NCBI RefSeq assembly: GCF_002954705.1 | Contig: NZ_MSCO01000001.1 | Location: 2,425,776-2,489,775 of the forward strand | Direction of reading: 5' to 3' | Source: Aliivibrio sifiae | Lineage (GTDB): Bacteria > Pseudomonadota > Gammaproteobacteria > Enterobacterales > Vibrionaceae | DNA length: 64,000 nt | Part shown: one piece after another, positions 50,690-62,063 of the stretch | Numbering within the stretch: the stretch's first letter is position 1 | How the letters are laid out: the number at the start of each line of letters is the position of its first letter | Made by a program: the position numbers and the translations under genes | The notes under the pieces: model-generated | Seen by the model: only the letters and a program-made list of their open reading frames with translations | The model's database searches: none | Told to the model about the DNA's origin: nothing

Positions 50690-52047
50690 TACTGACACTC
50701 CTTAAGAGCAGAAACCACTTCGCTCATACGTGAACTATTGGCACCTTTTACTAACACGGTAACCTCATTATTTTTAATTAATTGTAATTCTTTCAGTAAG
50801 TATTTATTTAAAGCATTACGAGTTTCAAAATGGTGACCATTGCATAATTCACTGATCACTTTGGTATCGTCACCAAAAGTAAGTACTTGCTCGAATTGAT
50901 ATGGGGCAGCATATTCACCAACTTCTCGGTGAAGTGCAAGGCTTTCTTCGCCAAGCTCAGCCATATTACCTAAAACAAGCCAACGCTGAGCATTAAACTC
51001 ACCAAGGAGATCGATTGCGGCTTTAACTGCTGGAACACTGGCATTGTAAGTATCGTCAATAACTTTCAAACCTGACGCTAACACCTCAACAGCCACTCGG
51101 CCTTTGACGTTATTTAGCCCTTGGAGCCCTTGTTGAATATCTTTTAATGAACAATTTGCTTGAAGTGCTAATGCAGTCGCAGCAACCGCATTTGCAATAT
51201 TGTGCTTGCCAATAACAGCCAGAGATACGCTAATACCACCAATCGGAGTATTCAGCATGAAAGTTGACTCACCAATAGAGTTCACCTCAATATTTGATGC
51301 ATAAAAGTCTGCTGTAACATTATCCATAGAGAAAGATAATACCGTCTTACCATCAAATAATGATGACCACTCTGGTAAGCCATTACTTTCTAAATTGTAA
51401 ATAGCAACGCCATCTTCTTGTAAACCTTCAAAGATCTCACCTTTAGCCTTCGCAACTCCTTTTAAAGAGCCAAAACCTTCTAAATGTGCAGCTGCAACAT
51501 TGTTTACTAATGCGACATTTGGGCGAGCTAATTGAGTCGTATATGAAATTTCGTTTTGATGGTTAGCGCCTAACTCGATAACAGCAAAATCATCACTTGG
51601 ACGAGATCGTAATAACGTCAGCGGTACACCAATTTCGTTATTAAAATTTCCGGCAGTAGCTAATACATTACCAGAACGCTGTAAGATCGAAGCCAGCATT
51701 TCCTTAACTGTTGTTTTGCCACAACTCCCTGTTAATGCGAACGTAAAGGTATCACATTGCTTATGAGCATTAGCTGCAATCAAACCAAGTGCCTTTTGTG
51801 TATTTTTAACAATAACTTGAGGTAGTTCACTGTCTAATTGACGAGAAACAAGAAGCGCAACAGCACCTTGCTCTTGAGCTGTCTTTGCAAAATTATGAGC
51901 ATCAAAACGCTCACCAATTAATGCAACGAAAAGTCCATTTTCATCTATATTTCGACTGTCTGTAGATACCGATACAACTTGGCAGTCTGTACCTATTAGC
52001 TGACCGTCGCATAGTGCCACAATCTGATTTAATGTCATTTCTATCAT
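50689..52047 (-). CDS. murF: UDP-N-acetylmuramoyl-tripeptide-D-alanyl-D-alanine ligase
   Basis: Last soluble Mur ligase (452 residues), adding D-Ala-D-Ala. The P-loop is [11 protein letters not shown], with [10 protein letters not shown] and [10 protein letters not shown] as further ATP-binding and family motifs. The start overlaps the murE stop by four bases. The dipeptide substrate must come from a Ddl encoded outside this cluster. Confidence 0.97.
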   Translation of the reverse strand: MIEMTLNQIVALCDGQLIGTDCQVVSVSTDSRNIDENGLFVALIGERFDAHNFAKTAQEQGAVALLVSRQLDSELPQVIVKNTQKALGLIAANAHKQCDTFTFALTGSCGKTTVKEMLASILQRSGNVLATAGNFNNEIGVPLTLLRSRPSDDFAVIELGANHQNEISYTTQLARPNVALVNNVAAAHLEGFGSLKGVAKAKGEIFEGLQEDGVAIYNLESNGLPEWSSLFDGKTVLSFSMDNVTADFYASNIEVNSIGESTFMLNTPIGGISVSLAVIGKHNIANAVAATALALQANCSLKDIQQGLQGLNNVKGRVAVEVLASGLKVIDDTYNASVPAVKAAIDLLGEFNAQRWLVLGNMAELGEESLALHREVGEYAAPYQFEQVLTFGDDTKVISELCNGHHFETRNALNKYLLKELQLIKNNEVTVLVKGANSSRMSEVVSALKECQ

Positions 52048-53525
52048 GATAGTAGTCCTAATAATGTCTGTGCACTTTCACGATCTGAGTAGTGAATAGT
52101 GTTATTAGCAAGCACTTGATAGTCTTCATGCCCTTTGCCTGCTAGCAAAATAATATCGTTTTCTCTTGCTTGAGATAACGCATACTTACAAGCTTCGAAG
52201 CGATCATGGATAACTTTTACAGCTTCTGGTTTATTTAATCCTGCTAACATATCTTTAATTATTAAACTTGGTTCTTCAGAGCGAGGATTGTCATCACTTA
52301 GAATAATAACATCAGCTTGCTGCTCAGCAATACTGGCCATCATTGGTCGCTTACCTGTATCTCTATCGCCACCACAACCAAAAATACACCAAAGCTGACC
52401 TTCACAATGTACTCGTAACGCTTGTAATGCCTTATCAAGAGCATCTGGTGTATGAGCATAATCAACAACAACTTTCGCCTTTCCTGTTGCTGTAAATAAC
52501 TCCATTCGTCCGATAACGGCTGTTAATTTAGGGGCTGTTTTTTCTAGAGAATGAATGTCATAACCTAGAGAAAGTAGAGTTGCACAAGCGACAAGCACGT
52601 TGCTCGCATTAAATGCACCGATTAACGGAACAGATAAATCAGCCTTTCCCCAATCGGAATCAAGGGATAGCTGAATCCCCTCAGAAGAATAAGCGACAGA
52701 GGTAGCAAAAACTTTTTTACCAGAATGATTTTCAACACTTTCTTCATTTAAGGACACTGCAATCGCATAAGGAATCTCTTTTAACCAAGAAGCACCAACG
52801 ATATCATCTGCATTGATAATTGAATATTTAGGATGATGGGAGGTAAAGAGTAACTTCTTAGCTTCAGCGTAGTTGACCATATCACCATGATAATCCAAAT
52901 GGTCACGGCTTAAATTGGTAAATACAGCAGCATCAAAGTTCAGTGCGTTTACTCGTCCTTGCACCAACCCATGAGAAGAGATCTCTAATGCGGTTAATTC
53001 AGCACCAACCCCCTCAAGCTCACTTAATGTTTGCTGAATTTCAATAGGGCTACCAGTCGTATTTAATGCTGGTTTTAAATCCGATAATAAACCGTTGCCA
53101 GTGGTTCCCATAACGCCTGCAGGGGTATCCAATAGGGTTGCCCATTGTGCAATAATTTGAGAAATGGTTGTTTTACCATTACTGCCAGTAATACCGACTA
53201 GTTTCATTTTTCGCTTATCAGCTTGATAAAAGCGACCAGCAAGCGCACTTAATTCTATTGATAACTCATTAATATATATAATAGGTACTTGATCAACGTA
53301 ATTAATCGTACCTTCAATATTAAGTTCATCACTTTGGGCTAAAACCGCTGAAGCACCACTCTCAATCGCAGTAGAAATAAACTGTCGACCATCAATAGCG
53401 TGACCTTTAATTGCAACAAATAGACTACCAACAGATACTTGGCGACTGTCCAATGTTATGGATGATATTTCAACGGTTTGATTTAATTCACACCAAGGTA
53501 ATACTAATTCAGATAACTGCATCAT
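52044..53525 (-). CDS. murE: UDP-MurNAc-tripeptide synthetase (meso-diaminopimelate adding)
   Basis: Mur ligase of 493 residues. The P-loop is GITGSNGKTT, TTGSPIEIQ lies in the substrate region, and DNPRSEEP is the motif diagnostic for meso-diaminopimelate, as expected for a Gram-negative wall. It starts seven bases after ftsI and overlaps murF by four bases. Confidence 0.97.
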   Translation of the reverse strand: MMQLSELVLPWCELNQTVEISSITLDSRQVSVGSLFVAIKGHAIDGRQFISTAIESGASAVLAQSDELNIEGTINYVDQVPIIYINELSIELSALAGRFYQADKRKMKLVGITGSNGKTTISQIIAQWATLLDTPAGVMGTTGNGLLSDLKPALNTTGSPIEIQQTLSELEGVGAELTALEISSHGLVQGRVNALNFDAAVFTNLSRDHLDYHGDMVNYAEAKKLLFTSHHPKYSIINADDIVGASWLKEIPYAIAVSLNEESVENHSGKKVFATSVAYSSEGIQLSLDSDWGKADLSVPLIGAFNASNVLVACATLLSLGYDIHSLEKTAPKLTAVIGRMELFTATGKAKVVVDYAHTPDALDKALQALRVHCEGQLWCIFGCGGDRDTGKRPMMASIAEQQADVIILSDDNPRSEEPSLIIKDMLAGLNKPEAVKVIHDRFEACKYALSQARENDIILLAGKGHEDYQVLANNTIHYSDRESAQTLLGLLS

Positions 53526-53532
53526 CCCTTTC

Positions 53533-55272
53533 CTAATTCAATACATCGATATGTTTTACGGTACTTTCGTCTGGCGCTACATTTAGTATTTGTAGTGCAT
53601 CTTTCATTACTTGACCAAAAATCGGCGCCGCAACTTGACCTGCATAATACTCATCGCCTTGCGGTTGGTTAACAATGGTAACTAATGCAATTCTAGGATT
53701 ACTCACAGGAGCAACGCCCGCCGTAACCGTCATATATTCATCACTATAACCACCACGAACCGCTTTACGAGACGTACCCGTTTTCGCCGCCACTCGATAC
53801 CCAGGAACGGCAGCCTTAGTTGCTGTACCGCCAGGTTGAGTTACGGTTTCCATCATTTCTAATACGGCTTTAGCATGTTGACGATTAACCACTTGCTTAC
53901 CGGGTGTCGGTCCTGTGGTTTTTAAAATAGATAACGGACGATACTCTCCATAAGCACCTAGCGTGGCATATGCGTGAGCTAATTGAATAGGAGTAACAGA
54001 AAGACCATATCCAAAGGCTAATGTAGCGATTTCAAAATCAGACCAACGACGACGATCAGGGAAAATTCCTGTAGCCTCGCCGATAAGATTCAGCCCTGAT
54101 GGATCAGCAAGGCCAACAGCGCTGTATTCACCTAAAAGTTCTTGTAAAGGCATACCGAGAGCCAGATGAGCAACACCTATGTTACTTGATTTCTTTAATA
54201 TCGTAGTTAAATCGGCTTTACCTACTTTAGAACTATCACGAACACGACTACCACCAATTCGCATAATGCCATTGCCCGTATCTACGATGGTATTTAAATT
54301 TGCAGTCCCACCATCTAGAGCGGCTAATACGACAAAAGGCTTAACCGTTGAGCCTGGTTCTAACGTATCGGTAATCACTCGATTTCGCATTCTAAAGCTT
54401 TGTAATTGGCTTCTGTCATTTGGGTTATACGATGGTGCATTCACCATAGCTAACACTTCACCAGTTTTAATATCGATCATAACAACAGAGCCTGACATGG
54501 CACGATAATCTGCAACAGCTTGTTTAATAGATCGGTAAGCAATCGCTTGTAAGCGCTGATCAATACTAAGAGTAAGCGGTTTACCTTCTTGCTTTTCTTT
54601 TAGCGAAATATTCTCAACCACTCGCCCATAACGATCCTTTCGTACAGTTCGTCGACCTGGCTCACCAGTTAACCATCCATCATAACTGCTTTCAATGCCT
54701 TCTAAACCATGACTATCAATCCCCGTTACACCAATAACATGAGCACTGATCTCACCAGTTGGATAGTAACGACGAGATTCCGCTTTCAGACCAATGCCTG
54801 ATAATTTTAATTTGCGAATATAAGAGGCAACTGCTGGCGAGATTTGACGTTGAAGATAAATAAAACGACGTTTTTTATTTTTCTCAATTTTACTCAATAG
54901 CTCTTTACGTTTGAGACCTAACACATCAGCTAAAGCATACCAACGTTCGACTTCAACCAAACCTCCTGCTTTATAAATGGCAACAGGATCAGCCCAAACC
55001 GCATCAACAGGAACACTCACAGCTAGTTGTTCGTCATTTCGATCTGAAATAATGCCACGAGCAGAAGGAAGGGATTTAACTCGAATTGAACGCATATCAC
55101 CTTGCTTAATCAAGTTATCAGGTTCAATAACTTGGATATAAGCAGCCCTTGCAATTAGGATAGCTAATGCGACAAAAACAAAGAAAACAATAACGCCAAA
55201 GCGCCACTGAATAAGAGTCGGCGGCGCTTTGGTGATTCGTTTATTATTTTTTTTTCTATTTGGTAATTTCAT
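53533..55272 (-). CDS. ftsI: septal transpeptidase FtsI (PBP3)
   Basis: Class B penicillin-binding protein of 579 residues that crosslinks septal peptidoglycan. A short cytoplasmic tail, one membrane segment at about 24-46 and a pedestal domain lead to the transpeptidase domain, with active serine S308 (STVK), S362-SN and K497-TG. It overlaps ftsL by four bases. Confidence 0.97.
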   Translation of the reverse strand: MKLPNRKKNNKRITKAPPTLIQWRFGVIVFFVFVALAILIARAAYIQVIEPDNLIKQGDMRSIRVKSLPSARGIISDRNDEQLAVSVPVDAVWADPVAIYKAGGLVEVERWYALADVLGLKRKELLSKIEKNKKRRFIYLQRQISPAVASYIRKLKLSGIGLKAESRRYYPTGEISAHVIGVTGIDSHGLEGIESSYDGWLTGEPGRRTVRKDRYGRVVENISLKEKQEGKPLTLSIDQRLQAIAYRSIKQAVADYRAMSGSVVMIDIKTGEVLAMVNAPSYNPNDRSQLQSFRMRNRVITDTLEPGSTVKPFVVLAALDGGTANLNTIVDTGNGIMRIGGSRVRDSSKVGKADLTTILKKSSNIGVAHLALGMPLQELLGEYSAVGLADPSGLNLIGEATGIFPDRRRWSDFEIATLAFGYGLSVTPIQLAHAYATLGAYGEYRPLSILKTTGPTPGKQVVNRQHAKAVLEMMETVTQPGGTATKAAVPGYRVAAKTGTSRKAVRGGYSDEYMTVTAGVAPVSNPRIALVTIVNQPQGDEYYAGQVAAPIFGQVMKDALQILNVAPDESTVKHIDVLN

Positions 55273-55595
55273 CGTAGTTTAATTATGACTTCTTTATCCG
55301 GTGCCGGTCGTTCCATATTCAGTTCATCAACAGAGCGAGACTGCACTCTACTGTGTTCCGCTAATGCACTTTCTTCTAAAATCAAATTACGCCATTCACC
55401 ATCTAAAATGTCTTTTTCAAGTAACAAATTCTCTCGTTTAACAGCCATTTGACGGGTATTGTGTGTAGCTAAAACAACACAAATAGCACTAAAAAATATG
55501 CATATTAATAAGATAGTATGAAACCGACCTACACCAAAAAGGTCTAGGCCAATCATTTTTGTTAAATTAGACTGTGGTGAGGTATTTTGACTCAT
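55269..55595 (-). CDS. ftsL: cell division protein FtsL
   Basis: Small bitopic protein of 108 residues with one membrane segment at about 25-47 and a periplasmic coiled coil (about 50-95, with [20 protein letters not shown]). It binds FtsB and FtsQ and activates FtsWI. Its start overlaps the rsmH stop and its stop overlaps ftsI, each by four bases. Confidence 0.93.
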   Translation of the reverse strand: MSQNTSPQSNLTKMIGLDLFGVGRFHTILLICIFFSAICVVLATHNTRQMAVKRENLLLEKDILDGEWRNLILEESALAEHSRVQSRSVDELNMERPAPDKEVIIKLR

Positions 55596-56542
55596 AAGCG
55601 CTCAGCGATACGCAATACAGAGCTGCGTGAACGAACATTAACGTCAACTTCATTATCGGTGGGTTTAATTGCTTTACCAACAGCTTTCATTTTTGCGCTG
55701 CCTAACGCTTTAATTTGCGCTTCTGTTAATGGTAAACCATGAGGAACTTGTGGCCCTCGACTTTCTTTACGAATGAAATGCTTAACCATACGATCTTCCA
55801 ATGAATGGAAACTGATTACTGATAAGCGACCGCCAGGAGAAAAAACATCAAGGGCACCATTTAACGCGGTATCAATCTCATCCAACTCACTATTAATATA
55901 AATACGGAAAGCTTGGAAAGTACGTGTTGCTGGGTGTTTTTTTTCTTTATAGCTCTTAGGAGCAACATCTGAAATTAATTTAGCTAATTGGCTTGTGCGT
56001 GTTAACGGCTCGTTTTCTTCATTCTCACGATAAGCAACAATAGCTTTTGCAATGCGCCACGCGTGCTTATCTTCACCAAATTCACGAATAACCCACGTAA
56101 TATCTTCCACATCAGCATCCAGTAACCACTGAGATACAGGCATACCTGATGTCGGGTCCATTCGCATATCCAAAGGACCGTCTTTCATAAAACTAAAGCC
56201 ACGGTCAGCATCATCTAATTGAGGAGACGACACACCTAAATCAAGCAGAACACCATCAATCTGACCAACTAAATCTAACTCTTCAATATATTGTTTTAAA
56301 CCTGAGAATGGACCATGAATAATATTGAATCGAGGATCAGTAATTGTTTTCGCTTCAGCTATCGCTTGAGGATCTCGGTCAATACTGTACAAACGTCCGT
56401 TTTCACCTAATCGCGATAAAATTTGACGACTGTGACCACCACGACCAAAAGTACCATCAATATAGATACCATCAGGTTTAATAGCTAAGCCATCAATAGA
56501 TTCATGAAGAAGAACGGATACGTGTTGAAATTGTTCAGACAT
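55592..56542 (-). CDS. rsmH: 16S rRNA (cytosine(1402)-N(4))-methyltransferase
   Basis: SAM-dependent methyltransferase of 316 residues that modifies C1402 of 16S rRNA together with RsmI (57173-58036). Motif I is [10 protein letters not shown], with [11 protein letters not shown] and the C-terminal [12 protein letters not shown] following. It opens the division cluster. No mraZ lies between it and rnpB, unlike in E. coli. Confidence 0.96.
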   Translation of the reverse strand: MSEQFQHVSVLLHESIDGLAIKPDGIYIDGTFGRGGHSRQILSRLGENGRLYSIDRDPQAIAEAKTITDPRFNIIHGPFSGLKQYIEELDLVGQIDGVLLDLGVSSPQLDDADRGFSFMKDGPLDMRMDPTSGMPVSQWLLDADVEDITWVIREFGEDKHAWRIAKAIVAYRENEENEPLTRTSQLAKLISDVAPKSYKEKKHPATRTFQAFRIYINSELDEIDTALNGALDVFSPGGRLSVISFHSLEDRMVKHFIRKESRGPQVPHGLPLTEAQIKALGSAKMKAVGKAIKPTDNEVDVNVRSRSSVLRIAERL

Positions 56543-56600
56543 AGTGAGTATTTACTACCGTAATTATGAGAATAAGCGACTGAATTTTAGTTGGAAGTGT

Positions 56601-56628
56601 AAACTAAAAATGCAGAGATGTGTGTCAA
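56601..56628 (-). promoter_or_regulatory. candidate promoter of the division cluster
   Basis: On the minus strand a perfect TTGACA (56623-56628) is followed at 16 bases by a weak TAGTTT (56601-56606), about 60 bases upstream of rsmH. It is the only good -35 in the 126-base gap after the rnpB terminator. Confidence 0.4.
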
Positions 56629-56659
56629 ATTAGTGATAATTCTAAACCAATGTAGCAGA

Positions 56660-56706
56660 AAGCACAAAGCCCACCATAACACTACCGAAATAGTACTATG
56701 GTGGGC
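56660..56706 (-). terminator. probable terminator of rnpB
   Basis: GCCCACCATA and TATGGTGGGC pair at the ends of a long hairpin (56669-56706) immediately after the RNase P RNA. The minus-strand tail reads TTTGTGCTTTC, a weak T run, so some readthrough toward rsmH is possible. Confidence 0.6.
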
Positions 56707-56707
56707 T

Positions 56708-57116
<409 letters not shown>

Positions 57117-57172
57117 TGACGCGAATGATATAAGAGTCAGTTATAAGTTACCACCTCTTTTTAGCAATTATC

Positions 57173-58036
57173 TTAATCTAAATGCTCTAAACCCCATTTA
57201 TATAGGGCATTTTTCTTCACACCATGAATTTCAGCGGCCATTGCTGCTGCTTTTTTAAGCGGAAGTTCTTTTACTAGAATAGAAACTGAGCGTGTCGCTT
57301 CAAATAGAAGCTCATCTTTTTCTTCACTTCTGAAGCCATGAATTAATAAAACCATTTCTCCACGCTTACGATTTGAATCTTCTTTTATCCACTCGATCAA
57401 TTCGCCTAGCGGTGCGCCATAAATCGTTTCATAGGTTTTAGTTAACTCTCGAGCCAAAACCACTTGTCTTTCAGCACCAAGAACCGTCAACATATCTTCT
57501 AATGAATCCATAATACGATGTGGCGACTCATAAAAAATACACGTACGTTCTGCTTGTGCTATTTCTTCAAATTTATCACGACGACCTTTACTTTTTGGCG
57601 GTAAAAACCCTTCAAAGCTAAAACGATCAGAAGGTAAACCTGCCGCTGATAATGCTGTTATAACAGCACAAGCACCAGGTAATGGCACAACATTGACATT
57701 TGCTTGACGACAACGGTTCACCAAATGGTAACCTGGATCACTAATTAATGGAGTTCCCGCATCTGAGACAAGGGCAATAGATTTACCTTGTTGTAATTTA
57801 CTGATCAACAGGTCTGCTTTATGCTGTTCGTTATGATCATGTAATGCAAATGTTTGACTAGAAATACCAAAGTGAGACAATAATTTGCCTGTATGTCGAG
57901 TATCTTCAGCAGCAATTAAATCAACGGACTTTAAAACTTCCAAAGCTCGTTGCGTTATATCTCCTAAATTACCGATTGGTGTAGGAACAATGTACAAAGT
58001 TGCAGTCTCTACCACAGATAAATTGTGATCTGTCAT
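57173..58036 (-). CDS. rsmI: 16S rRNA (cytidine(1402)-2'-O)-methyltransferase
   Basis: Tetrapyrrole-methylase-like SAM enzyme of 287 residues. It makes the ribose methylation at C1402 that complements RsmH. The N-terminal [29 protein letters not shown] and [14 protein letters not shown] are diagnostic, and the C-terminal [22 protein letters not shown] is typical. The frame is open 17 codons upstream to a GTG/ATG, but the ATG at 58036 has GAGA upstream and gives the E. coli length. Confidence 0.95.
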   Translation of the reverse strand: MTDHNLSVVETATLYIVPTPIGNLGDITQRALEVLKSVDLIAAEDTRHTGKLLSHFGISSQTFALHDHNEQHKADLLISKLQQGKSIALVSDAGTPLISDPGYHLVNRCRQANVNVVPLPGACAVITALSAAGLPSDRFSFEGFLPPKSKGRRDKFEEIAQAERTCIFYESPHRIMDSLEDMLTVLGAERQVVLARELTKTYETIYGAPLGELIEWIKEDSNRKRGEMVLLIHGFRSEEKDELLFEATRSVSILVKELPLKKAAAMAAEIHGVKKNALYKWGLEHLD

Positions 58037-58172
58037 TTGTTTACTATCTCTTCTGCGATTAATATAGGGAATATGAGTAGACATCACTATAATGAAAATA
58101 ATATTTTAGCTGTTCGGGTGATTAGCATCCATAGTAACAACAGCCCTTTTTAGTAGGACCAGTATATTACCC

Positions 58173-59984
58173 ATGGCAAATATGACCCTTAGAAAGAACA
58201 GTGTAACACGCCTTATAGCTCCTGTAGCCTTAGCGCTAACATTAGCTGCATGTTCAAGTTCACCAAAAGCACCTGAACGTCTCGATATTACACAATCACC
58301 ATCAGAAACTAGCTCTGCATACATTTTAAAAGCGGATAAAAAACAAAGTACGCTTCAAGCTGATTTCCTGATCATGGGATTAAAAGCATCAGTGCAAGAA
58401 CAAAATTTTGAGCTAGCAAATAAATTACTGACGCGATTAGCAGGCTTGCAACTGTCTCCCTCTCAAACAGCTGAAGTTCAATTAAGCCGAGCAACAATGC
58501 TTAAAACACAGAATAAGTACGAAGAAGCTCTTCAAGTTCTTAACTTTCAAGCATGGTGGAAAGTTGAAGACAGCCAATGGATTCAATACTACAAGTTACG
58601 CCATGAATTATACTTATTTAACGGCGATAACCTTAATGCAGCAAGAGAATTAATTAACCTTGACCGCTATACTCCAGAGGATCAAAAGCAACAATTATGG
58701 TCTCAAGTTTGGACAAATATATCGTCATTAAACACTGTAAACCTTCAAGATATTAAATTAGATGATAACGAAATCATTTTGCATGGCTGGGTTCAATTAG
58801 CGACATACCTTGATACTCTAAAGCGCTCTCCAACTCGTCTTCAAGAAGCATTAAATGAATGGTTATTAGCTAATCCAGCTCATCCTGCCGCGATTTACAC
58901 CCCACAAGAAGTTCTAGATATCCTTGCGGTTGAAATTACTCGCCCTGAAAATGTTGCGTTACTTTTACCTCTATCAGGGCGCTTTGGTCCTCAAGGTATT
59001 CGTGTCCGTGATGGCTTCATCAATATGATGATGGAAGATAAAGAACGTGGTGAATTTACAACTCTAAAAATCATTGATACTGAAATCACATCGATGGAAG
59101 ATATCATAGCTACCTTAGAGCAAGAAAAAATTCAATTTGTTGTCGGTCCTTTAGTTCGCAGCAAAATAGAAGAATTTCAGTCATTAAATAACTCAAACAT
59201 AGCTCAACTTGCTCTTAATATTCCAAGTGACATTGATGTAGATAAAAACAGCTGTTATTTCACTCTATCTCCAGAGCAAGAGGCTGAACAGGCTGCGATC
59301 CATCTTTTTAAACAAGGTCATAAACATCCATTATTTCTCGCACCACAAGGAACAATGGGTGAACGCCTAAGCGAAGCATTCAGTGATAAATGGTACCAAT
59401 TAACAGCCAAAAAGCCGTCTATAAGTTATTTTGGTTCAAAATCGCAACTACAACAAAAAGTGAATAGCGTATTTGGTATTGAAAGTAGCCAAGCTCGAAT
59501 TTACCAAATGAATGCATTAGCAGGGATGGAATTAGAGTCTCAGCCACGCAGCCGTCGAGATATTGATGCTGTTTATATGGTAGCAAAAAGCAGTGAACTG
59601 GTATTACTCAAACCATTCATCGATGTAGCGATAAATCCAGGAATTACACCGCCAAAACTTTACGCTAGCTCACGAAGTAACAGCGGACGCCAAACTCAAT
59701 TAGTCGAAATTCATGGCATTGAATTTAGTGATATCCCACTACTAATAAATGAAGATAATAGTTTCAAAAATCAATACGATGAACTTTGGCCAAAAAGCAG
59801 TAATGGCGAAACTCGACTTCATGCACTTGGTATGGACGCCTACCAATTGATCACTGAACTACCACAAATGAAAGCAGTAGATAACTATGAAATGGATGGT
59901 AAAACAGGTGAACTCAGCATTAATAAAGAGTGCGTAATTCAACGACAAATGAGCTGGGCTATTCATGGAGAGAAATCAGAATAA
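58173..59984 (+). CDS. lpoA: penicillin-binding protein activator LpoA
   Basis: Outer-membrane lipoprotein of 603 residues. A signal peptide with lipobox LTLAAC puts the lipidated Cys at 27. An N-terminal TPR-like helical domain (about 50-250) is joined to a periplasmic-binding-protein-like C-terminal domain that begins near VALLLPLSGRFGPQG. In E. coli it activates PBP1a from the outer membrane. A second ATG at 58182 is possible. It is divergent from rsmI, and its 3' end overlaps yraN by 20 bases. Confidence 0.94.
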   Translation: MANMTLRKNSVTRLIAPVALALTLAACSSSPKAPERLDITQSPSETSSAYILKADKKQSTLQADFLIMGLKASVQEQNFELANKLLTRLAGLQLSPSQTAEVQLSRATMLKTQNKYEEALQVLNFQAWWKVEDSQWIQYYKLRHELYLFNGDNLNAARELINLDRYTPEDQKQQLWSQVWTNISSLNTVNLQDIKLDDNEIILHGWVQLATYLDTLKRSPTRLQEALNEWLLANPAHPAAIYTPQEVLDILAVEITRPENVALLLPLSGRFGPQGIRVRDGFINMMMEDKERGEFTTLKIIDTEITSMEDIIATLEQEKIQFVVGPLVRSKIEEFQSLNNSNIAQLALNIPSDIDVDKNSCYFTLSPEQEAEQAAIHLFKQGHKHPLFLAPQGTMGERLSEAFSDKWYQLTAKKPSISYFGSKSQLQQKVNSVFGIESSQARIYQMNALAGMELESQPRSRRDIDAVYMVAKSSELVLLKPFIDVAINPGITPPKLYASSRSNSGRQTQLVEIHGIEFSDIPLLINEDNSFKNQYDELWPKSSNGETRLHALGMDAYQLITELPQMKAVDNYEMDGKTGELSINKECVIQRQMSWAIHGEKSE

Positions 59985-60336
59985 GCGAGCAAAAGGTGAA
60001 TATTATGAGTTGGTGGCTCAGCGTCATCTAGAGCAACACCAACTTATATTCATTGCTCGAAATTTCCATTCTAAAACAGGGGAACTCGATCTTATTATGC
60101 GAGATCGAGATACCTTCGTCTTTGTCGAAGTTAAATATCGCACATCTTCAAATTACGGTTCTGCTCAAGAAATGGTAACATGGCAGAAACAGCGCAAATT
60201 ACAACGAACAGCTCTCTTTTGGCTCATGAAAAATGGGCTCTCTGTTGAACATACATCTTTTAGATTTGATGTAGTTGCTATCCACTCTCAAGGTAAGGAA
60301 ATCAACTGGATCAAAAATGCAATTGTTGAAGGGTAA
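59965..60336 (+). CDS. yraN: UPF0102 family protein YraN
   Basis: Nuclease-like protein of 123 residues whose function is not established. It has GEYYELVAQRHLEQ, the FHSKTGELDLIMRD motif with E and D, and VFVEVKYR (E-x-K), which form a PD-(D/E)XK-like active site resembling Holliday junction resolvases. It overlaps lpoA by 20 bases and is followed three bases later by diaA, the conserved lpoA-yraN-diaA-dolP order. Confidence 0.92.
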   Translation: MERNQNKRAKGEYYELVAQRHLEQHQLIFIARNFHSKTGELDLIMRDRDTFVFVEVKYRTSSNYGSAQEMVTWQKQRKLQRTALFWLMKNGLSVEHTSFRFDVVAIHSQGKEINWIKNAIVEG

Positions 60337-60930
<594 letters not shown>

Positions 60931-60934
60931 TCAT

Positions 60935-61522
60935 ATGAAATTAGTTAGATTAAGTGCGCTTTTACTTTCTGCCGCTTTATTACAAGGGTGTGCTGGTTTA
61001 TTTATTGCAGGGGCAGCAACAACTGCTTCCGTAGTAACAGACAACCGCTCAATGAAAGAACAGTTGTCAGATAAAAACCGATCATTAGAAGCAACAGGCT
61101 TAGCGAACAAATCTCCTTATCAATATAATATGCGAGTCAACGCTATTTCCTATGATGGTAAAATACTTTTAATGGGACAAGCTAAAGATGCTCAAATAAA
61201 TCAAAAATTTGAGAAGCAAATTAAAGCAATGAATGGGGTTAATATTGTTTATAACCAAATTCGAATTCGTCCTTTGTTAACCTTTACACAAGTGAATAAC
61301 GACAGTTGGATTACCACAAAGGTAAAATCATCTTTACTTGCTAAATCTGAATTAAATGGCATTAAGGTTAGTGTATTTACCGAGGCCCAAGAAGTCTTCT
61401 TAGTGGGATTTGTGACAGAAGAGCAAGGTGACATTGCTGCAGATATCGCTCGTAATATCAAAGGAGTCAAAGGTGTAATAAAAGCCTTTGAATATGGCCA
61501 AGGTGGCAGTGTAGAAAAATAA
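60935..61522 (+). CDS. dolP: outer-membrane lipoprotein DolP (YraP), BON domains
   Basis: Lipoprotein of 195 residues with a signal peptide and lipobox ALLQGC, lipid-bearing Cys at 19. Two BON domains follow (about 50-115 and 125-190), the second with DSWITTKVKSSLLAK. In E. coli it localises to division sites and supports envelope integrity and BAM function. The start is the ATG at 60935, four bases after diaA; the longer frame from 60893 lies inside diaA. Confidence 0.93.
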   Translation: MKLVRLSALLLSAALLQGCAGLFIAGAATTASVVTDNRSMKEQLSDKNRSLEATGLANKSPYQYNMRVNAISYDGKILLMGQAKDAQINQKFEKQIKAMNGVNIVYNQIRIRPLLTFTQVNNDSWITTKVKSSLLAKSELNGIKVSVFTEAQEVFLVGFVTEEQGDIAADIARNIKGVKGVIKAFEYGQGGSVEK

Positions 61523-61547
61523 TATCTTTAAATAAGATAGAACAAAT

Positions 61548-61575
61548 AAAAAAGCCTGCGTAATGCAGGCTTTTT
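61548..61575. terminator. bidirectional terminator between dolP and sspB
   Basis: AAAAGCCTGC and GCAGGCTTTT pair around GTAAT, with A and T runs on both sides, between the converging dolP and sspB genes. Confidence 0.85.
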
Positions 61576-61601
61576 AATACAATTAATTTAATAGCATCAT
61601 A

Positions 61602-62063
61602 CTATTTAACTACTCGTAAACTTGGACGACCAGTAGGACGTGGTGACTCAGGTTTATCTTCTGATGAAGGATGTTGTTCTGAAACTGAACTTAATGTCTC
61701 TTCTTCAAAAATGCCTTCATCAGATGTTAATTCATAAGCCTCTTCAGGTTCAAACATAGTTCCAGCGCCATTCTCACGGGCATAGATAGCTTGAATAGCA
61801 TAAAGAGGTAGAATTAATGAGTGTGGACGACCACCGAAGCGAGCATTAAATGTTACCGCTTCATTACCCATTTCTAGATTACCAACAGAGTGCGGTGCTA
61901 CGTTTAAAACGATTTGACCATCTTGAACAAACTCTTCTGGTACTCGAACACCGTTCATTGTTGCATCAACAACAAGATGAGGCGTTAACTCATTATCTAC
62001 AATCCATTCATAGAAAGCTCGTAATAAGTATGGGCGACGCGGCATCATTGAACTCATATCCAT
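61602..62063 (-). CDS. sspB: ClpXP protease specificity-enhancing factor SspB
   Basis: Adaptor of 153 residues that delivers ssrA-tagged proteins to ClpXP. The substrate-binding domain (PRRPYLLRAFYEWIVDNELTPH and FNARFGG) is followed by an acidic flexible linker and the C-terminal ClpX-docking tail GRPSLRVVK. Its ATG shares a base with the sspA stop (TAATG). Confidence 0.96.
   Translation of the reverse strand: MDMSSMMPRRPYLLRAFYEWIVDNELTPHLVVDATMNGVRVPEEFVQDGQIVLNVAPHSVGNLEMGNEAVTFNARFGGRPHSLILPLYAIQAIYARENGAGTMFEPEEAYELTSDEGIFEEETLSSVSEQHPSSEDKPESPRPTGRPSLRVVK

Noticed and set aside
53533..55272. Possible mecillinam-type PBP2 instead of FtsI
   Set aside because: The position between ftsL and murE and the length identify it as FtsI.
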